In this document: in pieces, positions 27,869 through 37,395 of the stretch
Layout: each line of letters begins with the position of its first letter
Position numbering within the stretch: position 1 is the first letter of the stretch
Assembly (NCBI GenBank): GCA_018822665.1
Contig: JAHJJX010000019.1
Coordinates: 186,001-250,000 of the forward strand
Direction of reading: 5' to 3'
From: a bacterium
GTDB lineage: Bacteria > Campylobacterota > Campylobacteria > Campylobacterales > Sulfurimonadaceae
Length of the DNA: 64,000 bases
Program-made: the position numbers and the translations under genes
Notes under the pieces: model-generated
What the model was told of the DNA's origin: nothing
Database searches by the model: none
The model's input: only the letters and a program-made list of their open reading frames with translations

Positions 27869-28888
27869 ATGAATAAACTTAGAAGCTATATAATCAGTCA
27901 TTTTTCTCTCCTCTTTTTGTCAATTTTTTTGCCGCTTTTTTCCATAGCTTCCGTAATTTTTTTGATAAAACTTGCAACATACACAGCAATAATCCAATTG
28001 ACAATTTGGGAAATGACAAAACTCTATTTTTTCATTTTGCCTGAGATTTTATTTTATACACTTCCAATCACCTTTTTTATAGCGGCAACATTGGCGCTTT
28101 TTAAACTCTCAACAGACAATGAAATCATTGTACTTTTTTCATTGGGAATTCATCCAAAATTTATAATAAAAACTCTTTTAAAACCGGCAATGTTTTTATC
28201 TGCCTTACTGATATTTGACTTTTTTATACTTTTTCCACATGCCACGGTTTTATCGAGCAATTTTGTTTCTTACAAAAAAAGTGAAGCGAAGTTTAACCTC
28301 TCTGCCTCCGAGTTTGGACACAGTTTTGGCAATTGGCTCCTTTATGTCGGCAATAATAATTCTGATGGAACATACGGAGATGTTTTTTTATTTAACCAAA
28401 ATAAAAAAGAGGAAATACTCATAGGTGCAAAAAGAGCAGAGGTTATCAACAATGCCGGCATATTGAGACTCAAGCTGACGGACGGTGAGGGATACAGTTA
28501 CTCAAAAGACAAATTCTCACAAATTAATTTTGATGTTATGCATATCAACGATACGATGACAACGGATTTAACAACATATAAAACACCGCTGGAGTATTGG
28601 CTATCCGAAGATAGAAGAGAAAATAAAATCCACATGTTTATCACAGATATACTTTTGAGTATATTTCCAATGATCAGCCTCTTTTTAGTTGCAAGTATCG
28701 GCATTGTTCATGTGAGACACCAAAAAGGAAGAATCTATTTATACCTATTTTTAGGCATTCTTCTTTATTATGGAGCTACCATCGGACTGCAAAAAGTGTT
28801 AATGTTTTATACCATTCCTCTTGTAAGTATCGTTTGGCTGGCGGCTACCTATTTCATTTACAAAAAAAATATTGTTTCAAGGTTTTAG
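27869..28888 (+). CDS. LptF/LptG-family permease (YjgP/YjgQ)
   Basis: 339 residues. Three N-terminal membrane segments (FSLLFLSIFLPLFSIASVIFL, FYTLPITFFIAATLALFKLS, both given in part of the region), a periplasmic jelly-roll stretch (ILRLKLTDGEGYSYSK), and three C-terminal segments. This is the LptF/G permease layout that, with LptB, extracts lipopolysaccharide from the inner membrane. Whether it is F or G cannot be settled, and lptB is not nearby. It starts two bases after pilD and abuts truA. Confidence 0.85.
   Translation: MNKLRSYIISHFSLLFLSIFLPLFSIASVIFLIKLATYTAIIQLTIWEMTKLYFFILPEILFYTLPITFFIAATLALFKLSTDNEIIVLFSLGIHPKFIIKTLLKPAMFLSALLIFDFFILFPHATVLSSNFVSYKKSEAKFNLSASEFGHSFGNWLLYVGNNNSDGTYGDVFLFNQNKKEEILIGAKRAEVINNAGILRLKLTDGEGYSYSKDKFSQINFDVMHINDTMTTDLTTYKTPLEYWLSEDRRENKIHMFITDILLSIFPMISLFLVASIGIVHVRHQKGRIYLYLFLGILLYYGATIGLQKVLMFYTIPLVSIVWLAATYFIYKKNIVSRF
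28233..28243 (-). repeat. GGCATGTGGAA copy 13
   Basis: Exact; in the LptF/G-family gene, encodes Pro-His-Ala. Confidence 0.9.
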
Positions 28889-29599
28889 ATGCGATGTGCA
28901 TTGACTCTCGTTTATAACGGTACAAATTTTCTTGGCTCGCAAACGCAAAAATCATCCTCCAATACCATTTTAGGTACCTTAGAGCATGTGCTCTCGCAGC
29001 TTCATATAGAGTCCAGGGTTATTGCATCCGGAAGAACAGATAAAGGTGTTCATGCAACAGGACAGGTCTGCCATCTTGATTTGCCACTCTTTTGGAATGA
29101 CCCTCAGAAGCTGAAAAAAGTTTTAAACGAAATGCTTCCCTCTCCCATTTATATCAAAAGTGCAAAAAGAGTTGATGATGATTTTCACGCGCGCTATAGT
29201 GCTAAAAAAAGAGTTTACCGATACATCATCAAAAAATCTCCAAAAAACCCTTTTGAAAATGACTTTGTAACATTTTTGGATGATGTGGATTTTCAACAGA
29301 TTCAAAATAATATAAAACTATTTGTCGGTACGTACGACTTTAAATATTTTATGAAAACAGGAAGTGATGTTCAAAGTACGATGAGAGTAATTTCTAGAGC
29401 CTTTGCTTATCAACACAAAGGTTTTATCGTTTTAAACTTTGAAGCAAACGGATTTTTAAGAGCACAGATACGGCTTATGGTTGGTGCACTTTTAAAATTA
29501 GACGCAGACCAACTCAAAACCCAGCTGGCATGTGCACATAATTATAAGATAAAGCCGGCACCTGGAAACGGGCTTTATCTTGCCCGCATAAAGTATTAG
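28889..29599 (+). CDS. truA: tRNA pseudouridine(38-40) synthase
   Basis: 236 residues. The catalytic Asp is in ASGRTDKGVHATGQVCH; YRYIIKKSP and NGFLRAQIRLMVGALL are further family motifs. It isomerises uridines 38-40 in the anticodon arm. The gene starts directly at the permease stop and its own stop overlaps, by four bases, the end of the convergent sulfatase gene. Confidence 0.95.
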   Translation: MRCALTLVYNGTNFLGSQTQKSSSNTILGTLEHVLSQLHIESRVIASGRTDKGVHATGQVCHLDLPLFWNDPQKLKKVLNEMLPSPIYIKSAKRVDDDFHARYSAKKRVYRYIIKKSPKNPFENDFVTFLDDVDFQQIQNNIKLFVGTYDFKYFMKTGSDVQSTMRVISRAFAYQHKGFIVLNFEANGFLRAQIRLMVGALLKLDADQLKTQLACAHNYKIKPAPGNGLYLARIKY

Positions 29600-31617
29600 T
29601 ATTTCAAATCTTCACGTTTATTAAAATGGGGAATGTATTTACTGGTTTCAAAAATTCCGTAAGTTAAATCTTTCATTTTTTTTACAAGCTCCGAATTTTC
29701 TTGAGAATGGTCTTGTAGCGGTGTATCGCTGTAAATATCATAAAGCATAGCTTCTGTTCCGTCTGCTCTTGTTCTGTAATAGTATTTTTCACCTACAAGC
29801 CCTATAAGAGGGTTGGATGAGTGCGTAATGGTAAAAGCATATCTCTTATCGTCAAAACGCTCATCCAACATGTCACGGCCTAAGGATGTAGCAGTATAAG
29901 AGATATTTGCAAGCGAAGCGATTGTTGGAAGCGCATCAACCTCTGAAACAACTTTCTCATATACTTTTGCTTCTTTTATAAGGGGTGAATAAATGACAAA
30001 AGGAACTCTCAACGCACCTAAATCAAGACTGCTTCTCCCCTCGCCTTTTGTAACATGCTCCCCCGTACTTCCTGAGATTCCATGGTCTCCCCAAAACACA
30101 AAAATAGTGTTTTTATAATATTCGCTCTCACGTGCAAGTTTCATAAAATGCCCGATTGCATGGTCCATAAATCTAAAAGAGTTATATTCATCCACCGAAT
30201 GAAAACCATACTTTAATACTTCATCGTGACTCACATCTTCTCTTACCTCAAAACCGTAATGATTATCAGGGATAGTATAAGGTCTATGATTTCCTGAGGT
30301 TTGAATGATGCTGAAAAACGGTTCTTTTGTATCTTTTAAAACATTATGGGCTTCTCTAAATAAATCAATATCGGAAATACCCCAGACATCCGTACGGGGA
30401 GATTCATACGAACCCTCTTCGTAGAGTTTTAAATTGTCCATAGATTGATTTAACATCCCTCTGATATTTCCCCAAGAAGCCGAACCGCCTATAAAATACA
30501 GCTTTTCATACCCTTTAAAATCTTGTGCGATAGAGTGCTGATTGACGATAAGCGGATTACGGCTGGATGTTCCTTGAAGTTCAACATCAGGCAAAGAAGT
30601 AACCGTACAATAGATTGAGCGTGCGGTTCCTGTTGCCGGGGTAAAATAGTTTTTAAAATAAAGTCCATTTTTAGCCAAGTCATTAAAATTTGGAGAAGGG
30701 TCAACCGGATTACCCGATACACTGGACTTATACGCCGCAAACGATTCTAATATAACGATAACGATATTTGGTTTATCACCCACGGGAGCGATTGGAAGAA
30801 CTTTTCTTTTAAAATTCAACTGTGTCTCATTTTTATCTTTCACACCCATAAAATCTGCCATTACAGAATAATACTCTTTTACCTTTTTCTCATCATAAGA
30901 AACACGTCCATTTTTCCAAGTATCAAAAAAATAGTGGATAGGGTTGTATGTTAACTGTGTTGCAAAGGGGTGTTTTGAAAAAGCGGCATCACTCCAGCGA
31001 AGCGGATACTGAGACAAGGTGCTGTATCCTGCAACAAAAAGTATAAGAAATGCGCCAATGCCAAAAGCAGTGCCTTTTAAAGGGGTAACTTGAACAGATT
31101 CTTGTTTTTGTATCACAACAAAAAGCTTATTACTCAAAAAGATAAAGACTCCATTAACAGCTATGATAGCCAAAGATATCCAGATAACAGGGTAGCTCTC
31201 CCAAACCATCTCCGCTGAAATAGCCGCATTTTCCGCAAATCGCAAGGCTGTAAAATCAAGTCTTGTATTGAGATACGCGTAATGCCCAAAATCAAAAACA
31301 TAAAACATCACATAAACAGAAAAAATTAAACTCAGATATCCGAGCCAAACATAACGCGCCAAATTATATTTAAAAGGAGTTATCCATTTTATGCCGCCAA
31401 GTAAAAACAAAGGCAATATCATCAGCACAACCATTCGAAGGTCAAATCGCATTCCAAGCCACATCGATTTCATCAAATCGAACATTATCAGCGGGGAAGA
31501 GGGATCATTAAAAACAATATAAAAAGCAAATCTCATAACAACAAATAGAAGTGTAAGCGAAGTGATGAAAAGAAGTAAAAATCTTAAAAGTTTAGGAAGT
31601 TTGAAAAAAATATGCAT
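29596..31617 (-). CDS. LTA-synthase-like sulfatase-fold membrane enzyme
   Basis: 673 residues. Five N-terminal membrane segments (about 1-190), then an extracytoplasmic sulfatase/alkaline-phosphatase domain: metal-site start NIVIVILESFAAY, nucleophile Thr in FTPATGTARSIYCTVTS, SGNHRPYTIPDNH, and FWGDHGISGSTGEHVTK. The family includes lipoteichoic acid synthases and, in Gram-negatives, phosphoglycerol or phosphoethanolamine transferases that decorate periplasmic glucans or lipid A. Substrate cannot be told from sequence. It is monocistronic, with a divergent promoter region shared with the IscU-like gene. Confidence 0.88.
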   Translation of the reverse strand: MHIFFKLPKLLRFLLLFITSLTLLFVVMRFAFYIVFNDPSSPLIMFDLMKSMWLGMRFDLRMVVLMILPLFLLGGIKWITPFKYNLARYVWLGYLSLIFSVYVMFYVFDFGHYAYLNTRLDFTALRFAENAAISAEMVWESYPVIWISLAIIAVNGVFIFLSNKLFVVIQKQESVQVTPLKGTAFGIGAFLILFVAGYSTLSQYPLRWSDAAFSKHPFATQLTYNPIHYFFDTWKNGRVSYDEKKVKEYYSVMADFMGVKDKNETQLNFKRKVLPIAPVGDKPNIVIVILESFAAYKSSVSGNPVDPSPNFNDLAKNGLYFKNYFTPATGTARSIYCTVTSLPDVELQGTSSRNPLIVNQHSIAQDFKGYEKLYFIGGSASWGNIRGMLNQSMDNLKLYEEGSYESPRTDVWGISDIDLFREAHNVLKDTKEPFFSIIQTSGNHRPYTIPDNHYGFEVREDVSHDEVLKYGFHSVDEYNSFRFMDHAIGHFMKLARESEYYKNTIFVFWGDHGISGSTGEHVTKGEGRSSLDLGALRVPFVIYSPLIKEAKVYEKVVSEVDALPTIASLANISYTATSLGRDMLDERFDDKRYAFTITHSSNPLIGLVGEKYYYRTRADGTEAMLYDIYSDTPLQDHSQENSELVKKMKDLTYGIFETSKYIPHFNKREDLKY

Positions 31618-31723
31618 TGAGCCCTCTGGGTTAAAATTTATAACGGAATTTTACACTTTTTTAGTTATTCTAATGTTAATCATTATAGAATACCCGCTTA
31701 TCCTAATTTAAAGTACAGAATTA

Positions 31724-32185
31724 ATGCAAAATATTGAACTTCCAGAGGGCATGAACCCTGAAACCCTTGAACATTTAATGAATCCGAAAAACTACGGCAA
31801 GCTAGACAACCCCAGCGGAGTCGGAGTGGCAGTTGATGAAAAAACAGGAGAGTATGTCATTTTTTATACCATTTTGCACGGAGACATCGTCAAAGAAACG
31901 AAGTTTGCGACAAACGGCTGTCAAGATACTGTCGTTGTCGGTTCGATGTTTACAGAGATGATTATAAATCATGATGTACACTATGCCCAAAATGCTATAA
32001 AAACGATGAATGCAAAACTAGGCGGCGCAACCGAGCAGCAGCAGATATGTGCGGATATGGTTTTAAGTGCCTTTGTCGCATCCATGATGAACTATGAAAA
32101 TCTGCAAAACGGACAAGCAGAAGAGATGCATGTGCTGAAAATGAAAGAAAGTTGCGATACGCAAGGAGAAGAGAATAATGAATAA
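31724..32185 (+). CDS. IscU/NifU-like Fe-S scaffold relative
   Basis: 153 residues. It matches the IscU/NifU N-domain: LEHLMNPKNYGKLDNPSG, FATNGCQDTVVVGSMFTEMI (given in part of the region) with the second family Cys, and QQICADMVLSAF with the third. The first family Cys (usual context GxPxCGD) is absent; the site reads DEKTGEYVIF. A two-Cys form may not assemble clusters in the standard way. It overlaps the ferritin-like gene by 8 bases, suggesting a joint role in iron or Fe-S handling. Confidence 0.75.
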   Translation: MQNIELPEGMNPETLEHLMNPKNYGKLDNPSGVGVAVDEKTGEYVIFYTILHGDIVKETKFATNGCQDTVVVGSMFTEMIINHDVHYAQNAIKTMNAKLGGATEQQQICADMVLSAFVASMMNYENLQNGQAEEMHVLKMKESCDTQGEENNE

Positions 32186-32987
32186 GATGTACCAAACAAA
32201 ACATGAATTATGGCTAAGCATAACATTTGCGTCCTTTGCAATCAACAATGAAGATATAAAATCAAGATTGTATGAGTTTTCTCTTATCGCATTTCGCCAC
32301 ATGAAGTGGCTGGCTGATGATATCTTGGCATGTGGAAATAATTATAACTACGATAGAAACATGACGCTTTACAAAAAGGAGAATGTTTTTGAGATTATTA
32401 AAACCTTGGAGAAAGAAGTTAAAAAGATTCAAACTCTTTACAAGGATGATGTTCTTGGACAGAGGCTTCAAACGGATGATACCTACCTTTTAGAGTATCT
32501 TTCTCAAATTTTAAAAAATGACGCAAACAATCAGCAGATTACAGCTTTTAATATGCAGAGAAAATGGCTCGATAAAAACTTGGAGCAAGAGCAGATTGAC
32601 GCACTCACTATGTTTTTGTTTGAAGAATCCTACAAAGAGTATGAATTGATTTTAGTTTATGCTTTTATGCAGGCAAGAACTTCGGATGTAACACAATTTA
32701 GCGTCTTTCAAGACCTGATAGACGAGTCACATTTTCACTTAAAATCTTTTGGAAATATGATGGCAAAGCTTGGTATTCTGGCACTTCCAAGAGAATTGCA
32801 TGAATTAACTTATGTCATAAAAGATTTACAAAAATTTGTAAAAGACGGTATAGCCGAAGAAGAAGCTGCAAAGGTGATGTGCAAAGAATTAAGCGATGCC
32901 ATCAAAGATGAAGAGTTATCAAAATTTTTTGACTTCATTAACTACCAAGAGAGCTACCATATAGAACTTATGAAAAAGCTGCTCTAA
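32178..32987 (+). CDS. Ferritin-like four-helix protein, putative di-iron
   Basis: 269 residues, almost all helical. It shows repeated acidic/His helix motifs typical of ferritin-like folds: EFSLIAFRHMKWLADD, LFEESYKEYELILVYAF, LIDESHFHLKSFGNMM and FINYQESYHIELMKKL, with an E-x-x-H pattern in the last two. A di-iron centre is inferred. ATG 32178 follows AAGGAGAAGAG and overlaps the scaffold gene. Iron storage, repair of Fe-S clusters or an oxidase function are all possible; I do not recognise a named family. Confidence 0.65.
   Translation: MNKMYQTKHELWLSITFASFAINNEDIKSRLYEFSLIAFRHMKWLADDILACGNNYNYDRNMTLYKKENVFEIIKTLEKEVKKIQTLYKDDVLGQRLQTDDTYLLEYLSQILKNDANNQQITAFNMQRKWLDKNLEQEQIDALTMFLFEESYKEYELILVYAFMQARTSDVTQFSVFQDLIDESHFHLKSFGNMMAKLGILALPRELHELTYVIKDLQKFVKDGIAEEEAAKVMCKELSDAIKDEELSKFFDFINYQESYHIELMKKLL
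32327..32337 (+). repeat. GGCATGTGGAA copy 14
   Basis: Exact; in the ferritin-like gene, encodes Ala-Cys-Gly. Confidence 0.9.
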
Positions 32988-32991
32988 ACTT

Positions 32992-34203
32992 CTATTCATA
33001 CCTTAGTGCATCAATAGGGTTCATATTTGCCGCTTTTCTTGCAGGTATGAGCCCAAAAATTATCCCGATAAGCATGGAAAATATTAAAGCTATCACCGAA
33101 GTTCCCGGGTCGATAACAACTGCGATATCCAGCCCTTTTGCCACTCCGAAGGTTATCCCTATTCCTAAAACAAGACCTATAATGCCTCCGATTGCAGAAA
33201 GAACGATGGCTTCGATGAGAAATTGAATCAAAATATCCTCCGCCATTGCTCCAACCGCCATGCGTATGCCGATTTCTCTAGTACGTTCAGTCACCGAAAC
33301 CAGCATAATATTCATAATACCGATGCCGCCGACAACAAGAGAGATTGCGGCAACTGCGGCAAGCATGACGGTAAGCAGGGAGGTTATTTTGGAAATGGTA
33401 TCAAGCAATGCCGTCATACTGCGTATGGAGAAATTATTTTCATCCCCCTCTTTAATATGTCTGCGTTCTCTCATCACCTTTTGAATCTGTAAAGATGCCT
33501 CTTCTAGGGGAATATTTTCTTTTACGGATGCCATAATCAGCGGAACATCCTCATTCCCGCTGATACGGCGCTGAAACATTTTTATAGGAACCAAAACAAG
33601 GTCATCTTGGTCCATCCCAAAAGTATTTGCCCCTTTTTCCTCCAGCACTCCGACAACTTCACAGGAAAAACTTTGAAGCCTTATTTTTTTTCCAATCGGT
33701 GATTCTTCTTTGGAGTAAAGTTTTTTAATGAGAGTTTGCCCTAAAATACAAACATTTTGCCCTGTTCTAAGCTCACTTTTTTCAAAAATATTTCCCTCTT
33801 TCAAGTTCCAGTTCTGAATATCAAAATAACCGTTATCCACACCTCTGACATTTGTTCTGTAGTTTTGGTCTTTGTAAAGCACTGTTACGGCTGCGCTTGC
33901 AACGGGAGAAACAGCTTGAAGGGTCAAAATAGATGATTTTAAAATATCTACATCTTTAATGTTAAAAGGTTTAGATATGGCTGTGTTTCCTCCTGGACCG
34001 TTTTCCTGACTTGGCATGATGTAGAGCGTATTGCTCCCAAGCAGACTTACGCTTTGCGTAATAGATTTACTTGCTCCTTTTCCAATATTTACCATTGCGA
34101 TAACCGAAGCTATCCCAATGACAATGCCTATTGCCGTAAGCATTGAACGCATCAGATTGCGTCTGATTTCTCTTATTGCCTGTAAAAACGCATTACAGAG
34201 CAT
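32992..34203 (-). CDS. MacB-type ABC transporter permease
   Basis: 403 residues. An N-terminal membrane segment (MLTAIGIVIGIASVIAMVNIG given in part), a large periplasmic domain and three C-terminal segments with the FtsX/MacB motifs GIGIMNIMLVSVTERTREIGIRMA (part) and GIIFGLIPARKAANMNPIDALRYE (part). In MacB proper ATPase and permease are fused; here they are separate genes, as in many Campylobacterota. It mechanically powers export through MacA-TolC. It overlaps the ATPase gene by 11 bases. Confidence 0.9.
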   Translation of the reverse strand: MLCNAFLQAIREIRRNLMRSMLTAIGIVIGIASVIAMVNIGKGASKSITQSVSLLGSNTLYIMPSQENGPGGNTAISKPFNIKDVDILKSSILTLQAVSPVASAAVTVLYKDQNYRTNVRGVDNGYFDIQNWNLKEGNIFEKSELRTGQNVCILGQTLIKKLYSKEESPIGKKIRLQSFSCEVVGVLEEKGANTFGMDQDDLVLVPIKMFQRRISGNEDVPLIMASVKENIPLEEASLQIQKVMRERRHIKEGDENNFSIRSMTALLDTISKITSLLTVMLAAVAAISLVVGGIGIMNIMLVSVTERTREIGIRMAVGAMAEDILIQFLIEAIVLSAIGGIIGLVLGIGITFGVAKGLDIAVVIDPGTSVIALIFSMLIGIIFGLIPARKAANMNPIDALRYE

Positions 34204-34873
34204 GGATACTATCCCTTTCTATAATCCCATCACGCAGATAAATTGTTCTTGAAGCAAAAGCGGCAATATCTTCTTCATGCGTTACCATAATCACTGTGAT
34301 GCCATCTTTGTTAAAGGTGCGGATAAGTTCCATAATTTCATGACTTCTTTTTGTGTCCAGATTTCCAGTCGGCTCATCTGCTATGAGCACTTGCGGATGT
34401 GTGACAATCGCTCTTGCAATAGCAACACGTTGTTGCTGCCCGCCGGAGAGTTCGCTGGAGCTGTAATGAATGTGTGATTCAAGACCGACACTTTTGAGTG
34501 CCTCAAAGGCTCTTTGTTTTCTCTCTTTTGCGCTTATGCCGTGATAGACAAGCGGCATCGCGACATTATCAAGGGCTGAAGTTTTTTTAAGCAGGTTAAA
34601 ACCCTGAAAAACAAACCCGAGTACATAACGTCTAAAAAGCGCTAGTTGCTCTTTTGAGAGTGTCTCAAGTTTTGTATCAAAAAAGGTGTACGACCCGCCG
34701 CTTGCCTCATCGAGTGCACCAAGAATATTAAGCAATGTGGACTTTCCGCTTCCGCTAGGTCCCATAATCGCAACAAATTCCCCGCTTTTAATCTCTAAAT
34801 CAATATCTTTTAACACATGGGTAGCAATTGCGCCGCTTCCATATATTTTACTGATTTTTTCAAGTCGAATCAT
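34193..34873 (-). CDS. MacB/LolD-type ABC transporter ATPase
   Basis: 226 residues. Walker [16 protein letters not shown]-loop VFQGFNLL, signature [14 protein letters not shown], Walker [13 protein letters not shown] and switch His in VTHEED are all present, so it should be active. It pairs with the downstream permease. The start lies in a four-base overlap with the adaptor gene. Confidence 0.93.
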   Translation of the reverse strand: MIRLEKISKIYGSGAIATHVLKDIDLEIKSGEFVAIMGPSGSGKSTLLNILGALDEASGGSYTFFDTKLETLSKEQLALFRRYVLGFVFQGFNLLKKTSALDNVAMPLVYHGISAKERKQRAFEALKSVGLESHIHYSSSELSGGQQQRVAIARAIVTHPQVLIADEPTGNLDTKRSHEIMELIRTFNKDGITVIMVTHEEDIAAFASRTIYLRDGIIERDSIHAL

Positions 34874-36090
34874 TTCAATTTTTCCTGAGTTGTGATGATG
34901 TCATCATTTTCATTTAACTCATCTGAAACGATGGCGCTCACCAAACCGCTGTTTCCAAGAACCTTAATATACACTTTTTTTGGTTTTAAATTTTCAAGAA
35001 TCCACACATGAGGCTTGGAGTCAATGACAGTTTTTGCTTGCGCATTCAATCCAAACATTTTTTTTGTTTTTGCCTCAACAGGCGTAAACAGCAAGGCTGC
35101 TCTTGGAATAATCAATGCATTTTTAAGTGTTTGGACAATAATGTCAGCATCGACACTCATTCCCGGCCTTAAGAGCAATTGTGAATTATCTACATTTAAA
35201 ACGGCGATATAGGTTACGACTCCATTGACAATTTCCGAGTTCACACGCACCAATCGGATATCTGCTTCAAATTCTCTTTGCGGATAAGCATCCACCGAAA
35301 ATGTTGCTTTTTGTCCGGCTTTTATTTTAGCGATATCCGCTTCGTCTATACTTACCTGAAGCTCCATTTGCGTAAGGTCTTTTGCTATTTTAAATAAAAC
35401 AGGTGTCTGAAATGCGGCGGCTACCGTCTGCCCCGGGTCTATATTTCTCACCAAAACTATTCCGTCTATGGGTGAGAAAATCATTGTTTTTTCAAGATCA
35501 TATTTTCCAGAAACAAGAGCATGTCTCGCTTGGTCTACTTGTGCATTTGCATTTGCAATTCCTGCTTTAGCGGCCAGATAATTTGCCCAGTCACCGTCCC
35601 AATCTCTTTGTGAAGGCAAGGCTCCGTTTGTAGAAGCTTTGAGTATTTTATCACGCTCCATCGTTGTTTGCGCCTGATAAAGCTGTGCTTGCGCACTTAA
35701 CAAAGAGGCTTCCGCAGAGGCTAAAGATGCAAAAGATTTATCGACTGAACTTTTATATTTGGTTTTATTTAACTGAGCCAGCATTTGCCCTTTTTTTACC
35801 AAATCATTGTAATCAACATACACTTTTTCAATGGTTCCTGAGACTTCCGTACCTACATCAACACTCTCAAGCGGCTCAAGATAACCCGTAGCCGAAACAG
35901 TCAAATTTAAATTGTCTTTTTTTAGAGGCTGTGTTATATATTTATAGATATCTTTTTCTTCTTGAGGCATAAAATACAGATATCCCCCGCCCATCAACAT
36001 TACGACAAATAAGGCCGCATAAACTTTAAACTTCCATCCGCTGCTTTTATAACTTGTAATTTTTTTTATATTTTCCATATTTTCCATCAT
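34870..36090 (-). CDS. MacA-like periplasmic adaptor
   Basis: 406 residues. An N-terminal membrane anchor (WKFKVYAALFVVMLMGGGYLY), a split lipoyl domain (VDVGTEVSGTIEKVYVDYND and IFSPIDGIVLVRNIDPGQTV, each near 20 residues), a long coiled coil between them rich in Ala and Gln, and beta-barrel and membrane-proximal domains (RPGMSVDADIIVQTL). It links the MacB-type transporter to an outer-membrane TolC. It sits between the ATPase gene and the TolC-family gene in one operon. Confidence 0.9.
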   Translation of the reverse strand: MMENMENIKKITSYKSSGWKFKVYAALFVVMLMGGGYLYFMPQEEKDIYKYITQPLKKDNLNLTVSATGYLEPLESVDVGTEVSGTIEKVYVDYNDLVKKGQMLAQLNKTKYKSSVDKSFASLASAEASLLSAQAQLYQAQTTMERDKILKASTNGALPSQRDWDGDWANYLAAKAGIANANAQVDQARHALVSGKYDLEKTMIFSPIDGIVLVRNIDPGQTVAAAFQTPVLFKIAKDLTQMELQVSIDEADIAKIKAGQKATFSVDAYPQREFEADIRLVRVNSEIVNGVVTYIAVLNVDNSQLLLRPGMSVDADIIVQTLKNALIIPRAALLFTPVEAKTKKMFGLNAQAKTVIDSKPHVWILENLKPKKVYIKVLGNSGLVSAIVSDELNENDDIITTQEKLK

Positions 36091-36096
36091 TTTTCC

Positions 36097-37287
36097 TTAC
36101 TGCCGCATATCAAAATAGAGTGAAATTTTTTCAATTAAAATATTATATTTTTGAATCTCTTTTTCAGACTTTTGAATCTCCAAAGAATTTTCCAAAGATT
36201 CCAAATCATAAGAAGATTTTGAACCTGCCCTCACCTGAGCTTCCGTAAAATTGTAAAGTTCCTCATACATTTTTATCATCTCCTCCGACACACCCACTTT
36301 TTCTTCATAATCGGCAATCGTTGAAACCCGCATTTCATATTCCTCTTTTAATTCAAGCTTACGGTCTAGCCCTGCTATTTTTGTCTGCAACAACTGTATT
36401 TTGCTTGATTGTATTTGTGAGAAGGTGTTGATATCCAGCGGCATGCTTAAAACAGCTCCGTAACTATAACTGTTACCGCTATAATCACCCATTTGACTCT
36501 CATAGTCGCTATATCCAAGCGAACCTTTGAAAGTAAGTTTCGGAAGATAGGAGGAGCGTGTTATTTTCAAGCTTGCATCCTCTTTCTTGTCTTGCGCACC
36601 ATATTGTAAAAGTTCAAGATTACGCTGGAGGTACTCATCTCGTGTAACAAGATTGATGTCCGCAAGAGAGAGTCTCTCGTAATCCAAATCGCCAATTAAT
36701 TTTTTAAGTGCATGCTCTTCATTTCTCAGCGTATTTTTAATGACTATGAGATTTGTTCTGGCGGTGTCCTTGTCTATTGTAATACGGTTTAATTCGCTGA
36801 TATCTGCAATACCGGCCTTATATTTTGCTTTAATAATCCATAAATCAATATCGCGGTTTTTAAGCGTCAGCTCATTTTGTTTATTTTTCAATCTATCGCG
36901 ATAAATTTGTGCGAGAAGTATATAAAGTTCTTTAAAATACATCGCTTCTTCCATATCTACACCGTACATTCCCTCTTTTGCAGAAGCTTGGGCATGCTCA
37001 ATTGTATAATAAATCCCTCCGCTTCTAAAAAGGTCCTGGCTCCAATCCAAACCTGCGCTTTTAGTTTGACTCTCCGCATCGGCTGTATTTTTATTTTTAT
37101 TGACAGAGATTGAAAAGATGAGAGGCGATACCCATTGCTTTTCTCCGATATCTGTATCTTGAATAATTTTTTGTCGCTTAAGCTTTAGCAATTCTGCTTT
37201 TTGCTCAGACAAAAGTGATTCATTCGCAAAAACACTCACCCCGAGCAATAAAAATACTATATACTTATTTATTCTGATTTTCCACAC
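36097..37287 (-). CDS. TolC-family outer-membrane protein
   Basis: 396 residues. Signal peptide (YIVFLLLGVSVFANES), then a long helical region with AQASAKEGMYGVDMEEAMYF, DISELNRITIDKDTARTNL and the second repeat SYDLESLENSLEIQKSEKE. This is the outer-membrane channel of the four-gene MacAB-TolC-type exporter. The start is GTG 37287 with a weak ribosome site. A TACAAT box lies about 50 bases upstream. Confidence 0.82.
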   Translation of the reverse strand: MWKIRINKYIVFLLLGVSVFANESLLSEQKAELLKLKRQKIIQDTDIGEKQWVSPLIFSISVNKNKNTADAESQTKSAGLDWSQDLFRSGGIYYTIEHAQASAKEGMYGVDMEEAMYFKELYILLAQIYRDRLKNKQNELTLKNRDIDLWIIKAKYKAGIADISELNRITIDKDTARTNLIVIKNTLRNEEHALKKLIGDLDYERLSLADINLVTRDEYLQRNLELLQYGAQDKKEDASLKITRSSYLPKLTFKGSLGYSDYESQMGDYSGNSYSYGAVLSMPLDINTFSQIQSSKIQLLQTKIAGLDRKLELKEEYEMRVSTIADYEEKVGVSEEMIKMYEELYNFTEAQVRAGSKSSYDLESLENSLEIQKSEKEIQKYNILIEKISLYFDMRQ

Positions 37288-37395
37288 TTATTTCGCCCTG
37301 CTTCTGTACGTTTTGCATCTATAATAAAGGAACATTGTACCCCGAATCCTCTTGTGAATCAATGAATGAAAAAACAGAGTTTAACAATTTTTGAT

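Noticed and set aside
29527-29537. GGCATGTGCAC in truA as a copy of the word
   Set aside because: Two mismatches; excluded from the counts.
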